The notes: generated by a model not told the origin, from the sequence alone. DNA of 64,000 nucleotides from Cryobacterium sp. M96 (GCF_002929845.1 NZ_PJJS01000039.1:1-64000), one strand, 5' to 3'; numbered from the stretch's first letter, positions 16,079 through 25,025 are shown. Made by a program: numbers and translations.

Positions 16079-16152
16079 TAGGGCGGCTGGGACTTGAACC
16101 CAGGACCGACGGATTATGAGTCCGCTGCTCTAACCAGCTGAGCTACCGCCCC
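16079..16152 (-). tRNA. tRNA with CAT anticodon (elongator Met or Ile2)
   Basis: Seventy-four bases fold as a standard tRNA: acceptor stem GGGGCGG/CCGCCCT with a G-U first pair, D-arm GCTC...GAGC, anticodon stem GCGGA/TCCGT with loop CTCATAA, T-arm CTGGG/CCCAG with TTCAAGT, and discriminator A. The anticodon CAT could read AUG, or AUA after lysidine modification. The sequence alone does not let me decide between tRNA-Met and tRNA-Ile2. It is not an initiator, as the three G-C pairs typical of that arm are absent. Confidence 0.9.
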
Positions 16153-16251
16153 AATCGACGCAACTGCTCTGACGAGTGTGCGACCGATTCTGTGGTGATC
16201 GGGTGGTTCACCGGGTTCAACGATACAGGCTCGAAAGGCGGGCTCGCCCGC

Positions 16252-17559
16252 CTACTCCGCGCCGCGGGCGGCCGCGTCGGAAGTGACCGCGTCGATAACC
16301 GGTTCCCCGCGATACAGGCACTCAAACGTGTTCAGGGTGCGGTTGATGTCGTGCACACCGATGAGCCGGAGGGAACTGTTTTTGAGCGCGTTCAGGTCGT
16401 CGGGTGCGGCCGTCAGAACTGTCGTGAGCTTGTCGGCGAGGTCCTGAGCGTTTCCGGGCTCGAACAGGTAGCCGTTCTGGCCATCGTGCACGAGGTGTGG
16501 GAGCGCCATGGCGTTGGCGGCCACGATCGGCAATCCAGACGCCATCGCCTCCATAGTCGCGATGCTCTGCAACTCCGCGATCGACGGCATCGCGAACACC
16601 GTCGAGCGGGTGTAGGCGGTCGCCAGTTCGGCATCCGTCACATAACCCGTGAACGTGACCCGACCACTGAGTCCGAGCGCCTGCGACAGATGTTCAAGGT
16701 TGCGCTTCTGGTCGCCGCCACCGACGATCTCCACCTTCACATTGAGGTCGGGCGAGAGCAGGACCACGGCCTGCAGCAGCACGTCGATCTGTTTCTCGCC
16801 GGTCACGCGGCCAACGAAAAGGATGCGGTTCTCGGTGCGTGGCGCGAAAGTCGGCGAGTAGTTGTGGGCGTCGATGCCACATGAGATCGCCAGCACGCCC
16901 TCGAGGCCGGTGTAGCGCTCCAGGAACTGGGCGGCTCGCAGGGTCGGTGTGGTGACCGCTTCCGCCCGGCCGTAGGTACGCCTCGCAGCCCGCCAGGCGG
17001 CCTTGATGAGGCGATCGTGCAGGCCCTTTGGGACAAGGGTGAATTCCAGCATGTTCTCTGGCATGAAGTGGTTCGTGCCGATGATGCGGATGCCGCGCTT
17101 CGCTGCCTCGATCGTGACGGCACGACCCACGTTGATGTGGGACTGGAAATGGACGACATCCGGCTTGACCGTATCAAGGATTTTCCGGGTCTCTCGCGGA
17201 ATGAACCACGGCAGGGCGTACCGCAGCCAATCGTGCGGGTACCAGCGCCAGCTCTGCAGACGGTGCACGACCATCGGCTGGCCTTCATGCACCTCGGTCC
17301 ACGTGCCGAACTTGCGTGACGCGGCTGGAGCCATGATGTGCACTTCGTGCCCGCGGCCCACCATCCCGGCGGCAAGACGCTCGGCGAACCGGGCCGCGCC
17401 GTTCACGTCGGGGGCAAAGGTGTCCGCCGCGATCAGGATGCGGAGAGGCTTCTTCGCCGGCTCGCGGGGGCACGACTCGCTCGGCAAATCGGTCAAATCT
17501 GACAAAAGACAATGTCCCAACGTAAGTGAGCCGGAGTTCGTCATCCGGCGAGAAATCAT
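16252..17559 (-). CDS. GT4-family glycosyltransferase (mannosyltransferase-like)
   Basis: 435 residues with a GT-B fold. The N-terminal acceptor domain begins RILIAADTFAPDVNGAARFAERLAAGM. The C-terminal donor domain has ILFVGRVTGEKQ, the E-x7-E-like region SIAELQSIATMEAMASGLPIV, and GYLFEPGNAQDLADKL. This pattern matches actinobacterial GDP-mannose-dependent glycolipid or phosphatidylinositol mannosyltransferases (PimB/MgtA-like), working on the inner face of the membrane. It is transcribed away from the DMT transporter and towards the tRNA. Confidence 0.88.
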   Translation of the reverse strand: MISRRMTNSGSLTLGHCLLSDLTDLPSESCPREPAKKPLRILIAADTFAPDVNGAARFAERLAAGMVGRGHEVHIMAPAASRKFGTWTEVHEGQPMVVHRLQSWRWYPHDWLRYALPWFIPRETRKILDTVKPDVVHFQSHINVGRAVTIEAAKRGIRIIGTNHFMPENMLEFTLVPKGLHDRLIKAAWRAARRTYGRAEAVTTPTLRAAQFLERYTGLEGVLAISCGIDAHNYSPTFAPRTENRILFVGRVTGEKQIDVLLQAVVLLSPDLNVKVEIVGGGDQKRNLEHLSQALGLSGRVTFTGYVTDAELATAYTRSTVFAMPSIAELQSIATMEAMASGLPIVAANAMALPHLVHDGQNGYLFEPGNAQDLADKLTTVLTAAPDDLNALKNSSLRLIGVHDINRTLNTFECLYRGEPVIDAVTSDAAARGAE

Positions 17560-17679
17560 GTTTTCGACGGCGCGTACGCTGACGAAGTCTTCTAGAACCC
17601 TATTCTAATCCGGTGCTGCAACAGCCATACCGGGGGCGGCGCGCCCACGCGGACGCCCAACGGAGTGCTTGGAGCGCCG

Positions 17680-18594
17680 TCAGTCGTCGGCGAGAGGGTG
17701 ATACCGGGCCAACAGGAAGACCCCGACGATGGCGACGACACCCGCGACGAGGAAGGCGACAGCCGCCCACGGCGGAGCCTGTTCGATCTCGCCCAGAACG
17801 ACGATGCCGATGCCGACGGCGATCAGCGGATCGATCACGGTGAGTCCGGCGATGACCAGGTCCGGCGGGCCGGACGCGTAAGCGTTTTGCACGAAGTAGG
17901 CGCCGAGCACCGCCGCCAGCAAAAGCCCGATGACGCAGGTCAGGGTCAGCCACTCGAAGTTGCCGTTCTGGGTTCGGTTGATGACGACCTTGGCCAGCGT
18001 CGCGACGAACCCGTAGAGCACCCCGGCGCCGACAATGTAGAACATCGCCTTGAACTGGGTACGCAGCTTGAGGAACGCGACGCCGAAGAGGGACAACACG
18101 ACGCCGAGCACGATCAGGATCGTGATCAGGTTGCCGTCGGTGACTGGTTTGTCCACGGCGGTGAACGCGGCCACTGTGACGAAAAGGGCCACGCCGCCGA
18201 CGCACATCGCGATCGCGATCTTCGACGCGCGGTTTACGGGGACCCGGGTGATGCGGGAGTTCAGGATGGACGTGATCACGAGGGCGACAGCGCCGAGCGG
18301 TTGAACCATGATGATGGGGGCGAAGGCCAGACTGGAGAGCTGGAAAACGATCGCCAGCCCGAGCATTATCGTGCCGAAGACCCAGGAAGGCCGACCGAGC
18401 AGCAGCATCAACTGGCGCGGGTTGAGTCCCCCGGTGACCTCAGCCGTTTTGGCCTCGACCTTCGTGACGCCGCGATGCTGGAATTGAGCTCCCAGCGACA
18501 GGAATACGGCACCCACCAGAGCGAGTGGAATCCCTATTGCCTGACGTGGATTGATTGCGATTTCCGCAGCCAGGTCGGTCAGGTCGGGGTTCAC
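17680..18594 (-). CDS. DMT-superfamily integral membrane protein
   Basis: 304 residues with about nine or ten hydrophobic segments, starting with IGIPLALVGAVFLSLGAQFQHRGV and ending WAAVAFLVAGVVAIVGVFLLARY. The two-halves layout, with IIMVQPLGAVALVITSILNSR in the first half and VIAGLTVIDPLIAVGIGIVVLGE in the second, is typical of the drug/metabolite transporter (EamA-like or NIPA-like) proteins common in actinobacteria. The substrate is unknown. It is divergent from peptide deformylase, 41 bases away. Confidence 0.85.
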   Translation of the reverse strand: MNPDLTDLAAEIAINPRQAIGIPLALVGAVFLSLGAQFQHRGVTKVEAKTAEVTGGLNPRQLMLLLGRPSWVFGTIMLGLAIVFQLSSLAFAPIIMVQPLGAVALVITSILNSRITRVPVNRASKIAIAMCVGGVALFVTVAAFTAVDKPVTDGNLITILIVLGVVLSLFGVAFLKLRTQFKAMFYIVGAGVLYGFVATLAKVVINRTQNGNFEWLTLTCVIGLLLAAVLGAYFVQNAYASGPPDLVIAGLTVIDPLIAVGIGIVVLGEIEQAPPWAAVAFLVAGVVAIVGVFLLARYHPLADD

Positions 18595-18635
18595 TCAAAC
18601 GAGCCTATCGAGAACCAGCCCGTTATCCTTGAAGA

Positions 18636-19202
18636 ATGGCCGTTCGTTCGATAGCAATTTCAGGAGATCCCGTTCTCCACTTCCCCGCCCTTCCCGTCAC
18701 TGATTTCGACGATGATCTGCATGAACTCGTGCGGGACATGTTCGAGACAATGGATGCCGCGCCCGGCGTCGGTCTGGCGGCGCCGCAGGTGGGAGTGCCG
18801 CTCCGGCTCTTCACCTACAACTACCTCGATGACGACGGCCACCTGTGGCGTGGCGCGGCCATCAACCCGGAACTGTGGATCACCCCGGTTCCCTCGGGCG
18901 AGGCCGACGAGAACGAGGACGTCGAGGGCTGCCTGTCTTATCCGGGCGAACGCTTCCCGCTGCTACGCTCCCCCTCCGCCAGCCTGCGCGCGGTGGACCT
19001 TGAGCAGAAGCCCTTCGAGATTCACGCCGAAGACTGGCTGGCCCGCATCTTCCAGCACGAGTACGACCACCTCGACGGCACCCTGTACGTGGATCGCCTC
19101 GAGCACTTCTACGCCAAGATCGCCTTCAAGGTGACCCGCAAGCGTGGCTGGGGCACGCCCGGGCTCAGCTGGATGCCCGGCGTCGACAACCTTGAAGATT
19201 GA
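18636..19202 (+). CDS. def: Peptide deformylase
   Basis: 188 residues. The three family motifs are all present: GVGLAAPQ at 44-51, EGCLS at 97-101 with metal-binding Cys99, and HEYDH at 141-145 with two metal-binding His and the catalytic Glu. It removes the formyl group from nascent proteins in the cytosol. The C-terminus is extended (KVTRKRGWGTPGLSWMPGVDN), which is seen in actinobacterial homologues. ATG 18636 is the only start that keeps the whole N-terminal helix. Confidence 0.96.
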   Translation: MAVRSIAISGDPVLHFPALPVTDFDDDLHELVRDMFETMDAAPGVGLAAPQVGVPLRLFTYNYLDDDGHLWRGAAINPELWITPVPSGEADENEDVEGCLSYPGERFPLLRSPSASLRAVDLEQKPFEIHAEDWLARIFQHEYDHLDGTLYVDRLEHFYAKIAFKVTRKRGWGTPGLSWMPGVDNLED

Positions 19203-19242
19203 CCAGGTAGGCCCGGCCTGATCCGCTGGCCCGGCGAAAGAA

Positions 19243-20121
19243 TCAGCTGCGGTCGAGGTCCACTCCGTGGATGCCGTTGTGGAAGCGCAATGACGGGAAG
19301 ATGGCCGTGACCGTGAACCCGACGCCGGGCACGGTCCCGGCGTTGAAGATGCCACCGAACATCGCGGTGCGCTCGCGCATCTGGGTGATGCCTGCCCCGG
19401 CTACGTTCGCACTCAGCGCCTTGAGGTCGTCGTCGATCGTGTACTTCGTGCGCGCGGCGAAGTCGGCGGCGTCGGCACTGTCCCGGCGAGCCACCGCACG
19501 GATGCCGTCATCCGCGACCAGCAGCTGCAGCCCGTCCTGAGTCCACGAGATCGTGACCCGAGCCTCCGTGCCTCGTCCTCCATGAGTGAGGGTGTTGGCC
19601 AGCGCGCTCTGCAGGATACGGATGACGGCCAGCTCGGCGCCCGGCTTGAGCGGGAACCGCTCGCCTGACTCGGTGAAGACCACGGTGACGCCCGCGTCAC
19701 GCATGACTCGGAACAGGTCCTTCGCCGACTGCAGGCCCGGCTGGGCGGCGGAGACAGATTCACCCTCGCGCACGATCGTCAGCACGCGGCGCATGTCGGC
19801 CAGCGCCACCCGGCCATCGTCGACCAATGCCGTCGCCACCCGCACGGCGCTGGACGGGTCGCTCTCGGCCGTGTAGCGGGCACCTTCGGCACGGGTGATC
19901 AGCCGCGCGACGGACAGCACGGCCACGTCCTGAAGATCCCGGATGATGCCGAGCCGGCCCTGTTGTTCGGCAAGAGACAGTTGCAGGTCAATGCGTAGCC
20001 GTTCGGCCGCCGTGCGGTCGAAGACCACGCGCCGGGCCCGGACAAGGGTGACCAGCCAGAGGGCGAGCAGCCCGACGACGAGCACGGCCAGAACGGTGCT
20101 CACGGTGAGCCAGGACTCCAC
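19243..20121 (-). CDS. Histidine-kinase-like membrane protein lacking the phospho-acceptor His
   Basis: 292 residues from GTG 20121, chosen because AAAAGGCGG precedes it; the longer frame would start inside the tRNA-Asn terminator. One membrane segment (about 5-25) is followed by a HisKA_3-like helix pair and an HATPase_c domain (RILQSALANTLTHG, VADDG, GAGITQMRERTAMFGGIF). In NarL-type kinases the dimerisation helix reads RELHDV, but here it is RDLQDV, with Gln64 in place of the phosphorylated His. The N-box Glu is also changed (QSALAN instead of QEALTN). No response regulator gene is adjacent. It is probably a pseudokinase or an ATP-binding sensor. Confidence 0.8.
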   Translation of the reverse strand: MESWLTVSTVLAVLVVGLLALWLVTLVRARRVVFDRTAAERLRIDLQLSLAEQQGRLGIIRDLQDVAVLSVARLITRAEGARYTAESDPSSAVRVATALVDDGRVALADMRRVLTIVREGESVSAAQPGLQSAKDLFRVMRDAGVTVVFTESGERFPLKPGAELAVIRILQSALANTLTHGGRGTEARVTISWTQDGLQLLVADDGIRAVARRDSADAADFAARTKYTIDDDLKALSANVAGAGITQMRERTAMFGGIFNAGTVPGVGFTVTAIFPSLRFHNGIHGVDLDRS

Positions 20122-20168
20122 GGATGCCGCCTTTTCTGCGACCGCGTCGCACGGAAGTGAACGGGATA

Positions 20169-20206
20169 CAAAAAAGGCCACCAGGGGTGGAGCCCTTGGT
20201 GGCCTT
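20169..20206 (-). terminator. Rho-independent terminator of tRNA-Asn
   Basis: On the minus strand, immediately downstream of the tRNA, GAAAGGCCACCAAGGG pairs with CCCCTGGTGGCC around a 5-base loop and is followed by TTTTTT. Confidence 0.9.
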
Positions 20207-20209
20207 TCG

Positions 20210-20282
20210 CTCCCCGACTTGGACTCGAACCAAGAACCTGCGCATTAACAGTGCGCTGCTCTGCCAATTGAGCTATCGAGGA
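20210..20282 (-). tRNA. tRNA-Asn (anticodon GTT)
   Basis: Seventy-three bases: acceptor TCCTCGA/TCGGGGA, D-arm GCTC...GAGC, anticodon stem GCGCA/TGCGC with loop CTGTTAA, and T-arm CTTGG/CCAAG with TTCGAGT. The CCA end is not encoded. A strong terminator follows. Confidence 0.97.
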
Positions 20283-20346
20283 ATGTCGCTTGAACAGCTC
20301 TATTACTTTATCAAAAGTTGGTGATCTGCCAAATCGGCGTCAACCG

Positions 20347-21354
20347 TCAGTAGCCGATTTGAGGGTCAACGACCCCGACGTACCGCCCATCCGCAAGGAA
20401 GGCACCCACATTCAGGCGAATCCGCTCGGCCAGGAGCGGGGCGGTCATCTCGGGCGTGTCGGCCGAATGCGGCGTGATCAAGCACCGCGCCTCGGCCCAG
20501 AGCGGATGCCCCTGCGGCAACGGCTCCGGATCCGTCACGTCGAGGGCCGCGCCGGCGATGGTTCCTGCGGCCAGCGCTGCCACCAGAGCGTCCGTGTCGA
20601 CGAGCGGGCCGCGGGCGATGTTGACGAGCACGGTCTCGGGCCGCATCAGCTCGAGTTCGGCCCGGCCGATCAGGTGGCGGGTGCCGCCCGTGAGCGCAGC
20701 CGCCACGACGACGACGTCGCTGGTCTGGAGAACGCCGGAGAGGGCGTCCGTCACCACCGTCTGAGCCGCACCGGGCACCGGCTCGGTGCTGCGGCGCACC
20801 ACTGTGACGTGGGTGCCGAACGGCGCGAGCAGGCGGATCAGCTCACGGGCGATCCCACCAGCGCCGATGATGGTCACGTTGAGGCCGTAGAGCGAGCGCC
20901 CCTCGGACAGCGTGCTCCAGCCCTCGGCCCGAGCGCGCTTCGGCAGCACCCGCAACAGCGCCAGGGTGAGAGCCAGGGCGTGTTCGGCGACGGGCTGCGC
21001 GTACGCGCCCTTCGCGCTGGTCCAGAGAAGGTCCGGGCGGTCCAGGCCGGCAAGCACCCCACTGAAGGCGTCGACGCCCGCCCAGGGGAGCTGCACCCAC
21101 CCGATGCCGGGATACGCGTGCAGGGTGGCGCGCAGCTCGTCGGCCCGGCCGTAGTCCAGCCAGATCAGTCCGCGGGTCTCGCCGGAGAGCTCCGTCACGG
21201 TTCCCCCGGCAGCCTCGACCGCCCGGGAGAAGGCCGGTTCCGGCCGCGGCAGGATGGTGATCGGACCGGGGGCCGGTCGTCGGTGCGCCGGAAGGGGCGT
21301 GACCTCGTCGGTGAGAACGGCCTGGTGTTGCACGGATTCAGTTTTCGATGACAT
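20347..21354 (-). CDS. D-isomer-specific 2-hydroxyacid dehydrogenase
   Basis: 335 residues from the ATG at 21354; an ATG at 21369 is also possible. The NAD-binding motif is VTIIGAGGIARELIRLL. Catalytic Arg lies in NIARGPLVDTDALVAAL, Glu in LDVTDPEPLP, and His in LITPHSADTPEM, which gives the complete catalytic set of this family. It reduces 2-keto acids or the reverse, with unknown substrate. The start overlaps the end of the upstream ABC ATPase gene by 17 bases, so it is the last gene of the peptide-type ABC operon. A role in processing an imported acid is possible but not shown. Confidence 0.9.
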   Translation of the reverse strand: MSSKTESVQHQAVLTDEVTPLPAHRRPAPGPITILPRPEPAFSRAVEAAGGTVTELSGETRGLIWLDYGRADELRATLHAYPGIGWVQLPWAGVDAFSGVLAGLDRPDLLWTSAKGAYAQPVAEHALALTLALLRVLPKRARAEGWSTLSEGRSLYGLNVTIIGAGGIARELIRLLAPFGTHVTVVRRSTEPVPGAAQTVVTDALSGVLQTSDVVVVAAALTGGTRHLIGRAELELMRPETVLVNIARGPLVDTDALVAALAAGTIAGAALDVTDPEPLPQGHPLWAEARCLITPHSADTPEMTAPLLAERIRLNVGAFLADGRYVGVVDPQIGY

Positions 21355-22258
21355 GTTCGTCGGATTCACTCTCGTAATCGTAGTTGTCGTCGTCGTTCTC
21401 CTCGTCCGGCGCCTCCCCCATCAGAGCCGCAGCCAGGCCGGCGACATACGGATGCCACGGGTCGTCGAACACCTCGTCGATCGTGCCCAGCCCCACCAGC
21501 ACGCCCTGGTGCAGCACGGCGATTCGGTCTGCGACCCGGCGAAGCACGCTGAGATCGGAACTGATCACCAGCGCCGAGAAGGCCCGCTCGCGCTGCAGCT
21601 CGCCGATCAGGTCGACCACGGCGTCCCGGACGGTGGCATCGACGCCGGCCGTCGGCTCGTCCGCGATCAGGACCGACGGCCCGAATACCAGCGCCCGGGC
21701 CAGCGCCACCCGCTGACGCTGACCATTGCTCAGCTCGTAGGGGAATTTGGTGAGCACCGACAACGGAAGCCGCACCGCGTCGACCATGGTCGCCACTTGC
21801 TCGTCGAGGATGTGCCGGTCGTAGCGCCGGTCTCGGTCGAGCACGGGCACGGCCACGATCTCCGCCACCGTCAGAGTCGAGGGCAGCGTGTCGGCGGCAT
21901 CCTGGGCGAGGTGCCCCACCCCGAAGGTGAGCCGGGCCAGCTTGCGCCGACGGATGCCGCGGAGCCGGTACCCGAGCACCGTCGCCTCTCCCCCGGTGAT
22001 CTCTGGTCGAACGTCGCCGGTGCCTCCGCCGCCGTGGCTGAACGCGGCGCCCGACAGAACCCGGGCCAGCGTGCTCTTGCCCGAACCGCTCTGCCCGAGA
22101 AGTCCGAGCACCTCGCCGACCCCGACCTGCAGGGTAAGGCCACGCACGGCCGTGAATGCGCCGCTGGCACCGTGCGGCGGGTACTCGACCGTCAGGTCAC
22201 TGGTGGAGATCGGACTTGTCGGACTTGTCGGACTTGTCGGTGCGGCGCCGCGGATCAT
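21338..22258 (-). CDS. ABC transporter ATPase with altered signature and H-loop
   Basis: 306 residues from ATG 22258 (AGGCAGG upstream, 4 bases after the previous stop). The N-terminus has three TSP repeats. Walker A GQSGSGKS is at 55-62 and Walker B VLIADE near 196-201. The signature reads LSNGQ (176-180) instead of LSGGQ, and the H-loop reads ISSDL with Ser234 in place of the His that triggers hydrolysis. Such changes are expected to cripple ATP turnover, as in the degenerate half of asymmetric ABC transporters. It comes after a fused double ATPase, so the operon has three nucleotide-binding domains for two permeases. Confidence 0.85.
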   Translation of the reverse strand: MIRGAAPTSPTSPTSPISTSDLTVEYPPHGASGAFTAVRGLTLQVGVGEVLGLLGQSGSGKSTLARVLSGAAFSHGGGGTGDVRPEITGGEATVLGYRLRGIRRRKLARLTFGVGHLAQDAADTLPSTLTVAEIVAVPVLDRDRRYDRHILDEQVATMVDAVRLPLSVLTKFPYELSNGQRQRVALARALVFGPSVLIADEPTAGVDATVRDAVVDLIGELQRERAFSALVISSDLSVLRRVADRIAVLHQGVLVGLGTIDEVFDDPWHPYVAGLAAALMGEAPDEENDDDNYDYESESDEHVIEN

Positions 22259-22262
22259 GTGT

Positions 22263-23951
22263 CTATCCTGCCTCACGCAGTCGGCGCAGTCCCTCCCGGC
22301 GCAGGGCCTGCTCGGCCGGGTCCGGCACGGGCAGGGAGGCCAGGAGCCGCTGGGTGTAGGGATCCTTGGGTGCACCGAGAACCTCGGCGCTGGTGCCCTC
22401 CTCGACAAGTTTTCCTCGGTACAGCACCGCGATCCGGTCCGCGACGAGGTCGACGACAGCCAGGTCATGACTGATGAACAGCGCGGCAAAGCCGAACTCC
22501 CGCTGGAGTTCGGCGAACAGCTCCAGCACCCGCGCCTGCACGGAGACGTCGAGAGCGCTGGTGGGCTCGTCGGCGATCAGCAGGGGCGGCTCCAGGGCGA
22601 GCGCCCGCGCCAGGCTCGCGCGCTGGCGCTGGCCGCCGCTCAGCTCGTGCGGGTAACGGTCGCCGTAGGCACGCGGCAGCTGCACGGCCTCGAGGAGCTC
22701 GTTGACCCGCGGGCGAGCATGGGCGGCGTTCTTCGCCCGACCGTGCACCACCAGCGGTTCAGCGACGCAGTCGGCGATGGTCAGCAGCGGGTTGAAACTC
22801 GACGCCGGGTCTTGGAAGACGAACCCGATGTCGCTGCGGAACTTCCGGAACGCACGCTCCTTGAACCCGTTCATCTCGTGGCCCATCACGGTCAGAGAGC
22901 CACCGGTCACCCGGGTCAGGCCGGCGATGGCCCGCCCGATCGTGGTCTTGCCAGAACCGCTCTCCCCCACCAGACCGAGAACCTCACCGGGCCGGATCAG
23001 GAAGCTCACGCCGTCGACGGCGGTGAAACCGGACCGGCCGAGCCGGCCGGGGTATTCGATTCGGAGCTGGTCGGCGACGACGACCGGCGCCTGCTGCTCC
23101 CAGCCGGCCGCGCGGGCCGTGGCACGGGCGGCGGCGTGCACGACCCCCTGGCCCACGTGAGGCACGGCGGCGAGCAGCTTCTTCGTGTAGTCGTTCTGCG
23201 GCGAGCGGAAGAGGGTTTGAGCATCCGCCTCTTCGACGACCTTGCCCTGGTACATCACCGCAACCCGGTCGGCGAGGTCTGCGACCACGCCCATGTTGTG
23301 GGTGATGAGCACGATCGCCGTGCCGAATTCATCGCGGCAGCGGCGCAGTAAGTCCAGGATCTCGGCCTGCACGGTCACGTCGAGCGCCGTGGTCGGCTCG
23401 TCGGCGACGATCAGGCCGGGGTCGAGCACCAGGGCCATGGCGATCACGACGCGCTGCTTCTGGCCGCCGGAGAACTGGTGCGGGTAGTAGTCGACGCGGG
23501 TTTCCGCGTCGGGGATACCGACCCGCCCGAGGATCTCGATGGCCTTCTTACGGGCTTCCTTGCGACTGAACTGGCCGTGCGCGCGGATGCCCTCCATGAT
23601 TTGCCAACCCACCGTGAAGACGGGGTTCAGCGCGGTCGAGGGTTCTTGGAACACCATGGAGACGTCGGTGCCGCGAACCTGCCGCAGCTGGGCTGTGCTG
23701 AGCGCGATGACGTTGCTCTCGCTCGAGCCGTCCTTGCTGCTGAGGATGACGGCCCCGGAGGCGGTCGCCGTCTCCGGCAGCAGCCCGAGGATGGTCTTGG
23801 CGGTGACGGTCTTGCCGCTCCCGCTCTCGCCGACGATGGCCAGGACCTCGCCGGGAGCGACCCGCAGGGTGACGCCGTCAACGGCCCGAACGGCTCCGGC
23901 GTCGGTCGCGAACGAAATGCCCAGATCGGTGATGGTGAGCACGTCGGTCAT
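22263..23951 (-). CDS. Fused double ATPase of an oligopeptide-type ABC transporter
   Basis: 562 residues carrying two complete ATPase domains of DppD and DppF type in one chain. Domain 1 has GESGSGKT at 41-48, FSGGQKQR, LIVADEPTTALD and LITHNMGVV. Domain 2 has GESGSGKT after about residue 300, LSGGQRQR, LLIADEPTSALD and FISHDLAVV. Both therefore look catalytically competent. The start at 23951 overlaps the stop of the upstream permease in an ATGA, so the genes are translationally coupled. The chain would power the permeases encoded at 23948-26114. Confidence 0.95.
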   Translation of the reverse strand: MTDVLTITDLGISFATDAGAVRAVDGVTLRVAPGEVLAIVGESGSGKTVTAKTILGLLPETATASGAVILSSKDGSSESNVIALSTAQLRQVRGTDVSMVFQEPSTALNPVFTVGWQIMEGIRAHGQFSRKEARKKAIEILGRVGIPDAETRVDYYPHQFSGGQKQRVVIAMALVLDPGLIVADEPTTALDVTVQAEILDLLRRCRDEFGTAIVLITHNMGVVADLADRVAVMYQGKVVEEADAQTLFRSPQNDYTKKLLAAVPHVGQGVVHAAARATARAAGWEQQAPVVVADQLRIEYPGRLGRSGFTAVDGVSFLIRPGEVLGLVGESGSGKTTIGRAIAGLTRVTGGSLTVMGHEMNGFKERAFRKFRSDIGFVFQDPASSFNPLLTIADCVAEPLVVHGRAKNAAHARPRVNELLEAVQLPRAYGDRYPHELSGGQRQRASLARALALEPPLLIADEPTSALDVSVQARVLELFAELQREFGFAALFISHDLAVVDLVADRIAVLYRGKLVEEGTSAEVLGAPKDPYTQRLLASLPVPDPAEQALRREGLRRLREAG

Positions 23952-25024
23952 GGTCGGTCCTCGAGTCCTTCGGTGGGATGGGTTGCGGTGCCTTCCAGTC
24001 CGCCGAGCCCGCCGGGGCCGGCGACGAGGGTGCCACCGGGAACGACCGAGGTCTGCGCGACGATCCCGGCCGACTGGCCGACTGCGCGGCGTCCGCGCAG
24101 GCGGGGATCGGCCAGGTCGTTGAGGCTTTCGCCGACCAGCGTAATGCCGAGCACGACGAGCACGATGGCCAGGCCGGGGAACAGTGACGTCCACCAGATG
24201 CCGCTGGTGACGTCCGAGAGGGCCTTGTTGAGGTCGTAGCCCCACTCGGAGGCGGCCGTCGGTTCAATGCCGAACCCGAGAAAGCCGAGGCCCGCGAGGG
24301 TCAGGATGGCCTCCGACGAGTTCAGGGTGAAGATCAGCGGAAGGGTGCGGGTGGCATTGCGGAACACGTGCCGGAACATGATCCGGCCGCTGCCGGCACC
24401 CAGCACGCGTGCGGATTCCACGTAGGCCTCCGCCTTGATCCGCACCGTTTCGGCGCGGATCACTCGGAAGTACTGCGGGATGAAGACCACGGTGATCGAG
24501 ATCGCCGCCGCCAGCACACCGCCGATCAGGTTGGACTTGCCCCCGGAGATGACGATCGACATCACGATGGCGAGAAGCAGCGATGGGAACGCGTAGACGG
24601 CGTCGGAGACGACCACCAGGATCCGGTCGAGCCAGCCGCCGAAATAGCCCGACACCAGTCCGAGGAACACCCCGGCGAAGATCGACAGCAGGACGGCCAC
24701 AATGATCACGAACAGGGCGGTCTGGGCACCCCACAGCACTCGGGAGAGCACGTCGTAGCCGCTGACGGTGGTGCCCAGCGGATGCGCGCCCCCGGGCGGC
24801 TGCTGGGCTCCGAAGGCGCCGTCGGCGTCGCGCAGTTGGCTGAAGCCGTAGGGCGCGAGCACGGGGGCGAAAATGGCGGTCAGCACAAAGAGAGTGGTGA
24901 TCACCAGGCCGGCGACCAGCATCCCGCGCTGGAGTCCGATGCTCTGCCTGAGCTGGTGCACGACGGGGAGGCGGGACCAGACGCTGCGCTTCTGCCGGGC
25001 GGAGATCACGGTGGCGTCACTCAT
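23948..25024 (-). CDS. ABC transporter permease, DppC/OppC type
   Basis: 358 residues. The N-terminal OppC-type segment (LVITTLFVLTAIFAPVLAPYGF) precedes the five-helix BPD_transp_1 domain. The coupling loop EAYVESARVLGAGSGRIMFRHVFRNA contains the EAA-like motif that contacts the ATPase. An extension of about 60 residues with low complexity follows LVGESLNDLADPRLRGRR, which is the normal end of the family. It forms the inner-membrane channel with the DppB-type partner encoded one base upstream. Confidence 0.93.
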   Translation of the reverse strand: MSDATVISARQKRSVWSRLPVVHQLRQSIGLQRGMLVAGLVITTLFVLTAIFAPVLAPYGFSQLRDADGAFGAQQPPGGAHPLGTTVSGYDVLSRVLWGAQTALFVIIVAVLLSIFAGVFLGLVSGYFGGWLDRILVVVSDAVYAFPSLLLAIVMSIVISGGKSNLIGGVLAAAISITVVFIPQYFRVIRAETVRIKAEAYVESARVLGAGSGRIMFRHVFRNATRTLPLIFTLNSSEAILTLAGLGFLGFGIEPTAASEWGYDLNKALSDVTSGIWWTSLFPGLAIVLVVLGITLVGESLNDLADPRLRGRRAVGQSAGIVAQTSVVPGGTLVAGPGGLGGLEGTATHPTEGLEDRP

Positions 25025-25025
25025 C

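Noticed and set aside
20290-21351. Long plus-strand ORF of 353 codons
   Set aside because: It is the antisense of the 2-hydroxyacid dehydrogenase; its composition is that of a high-GC shadow frame rich in Arg, Gly and Pro.
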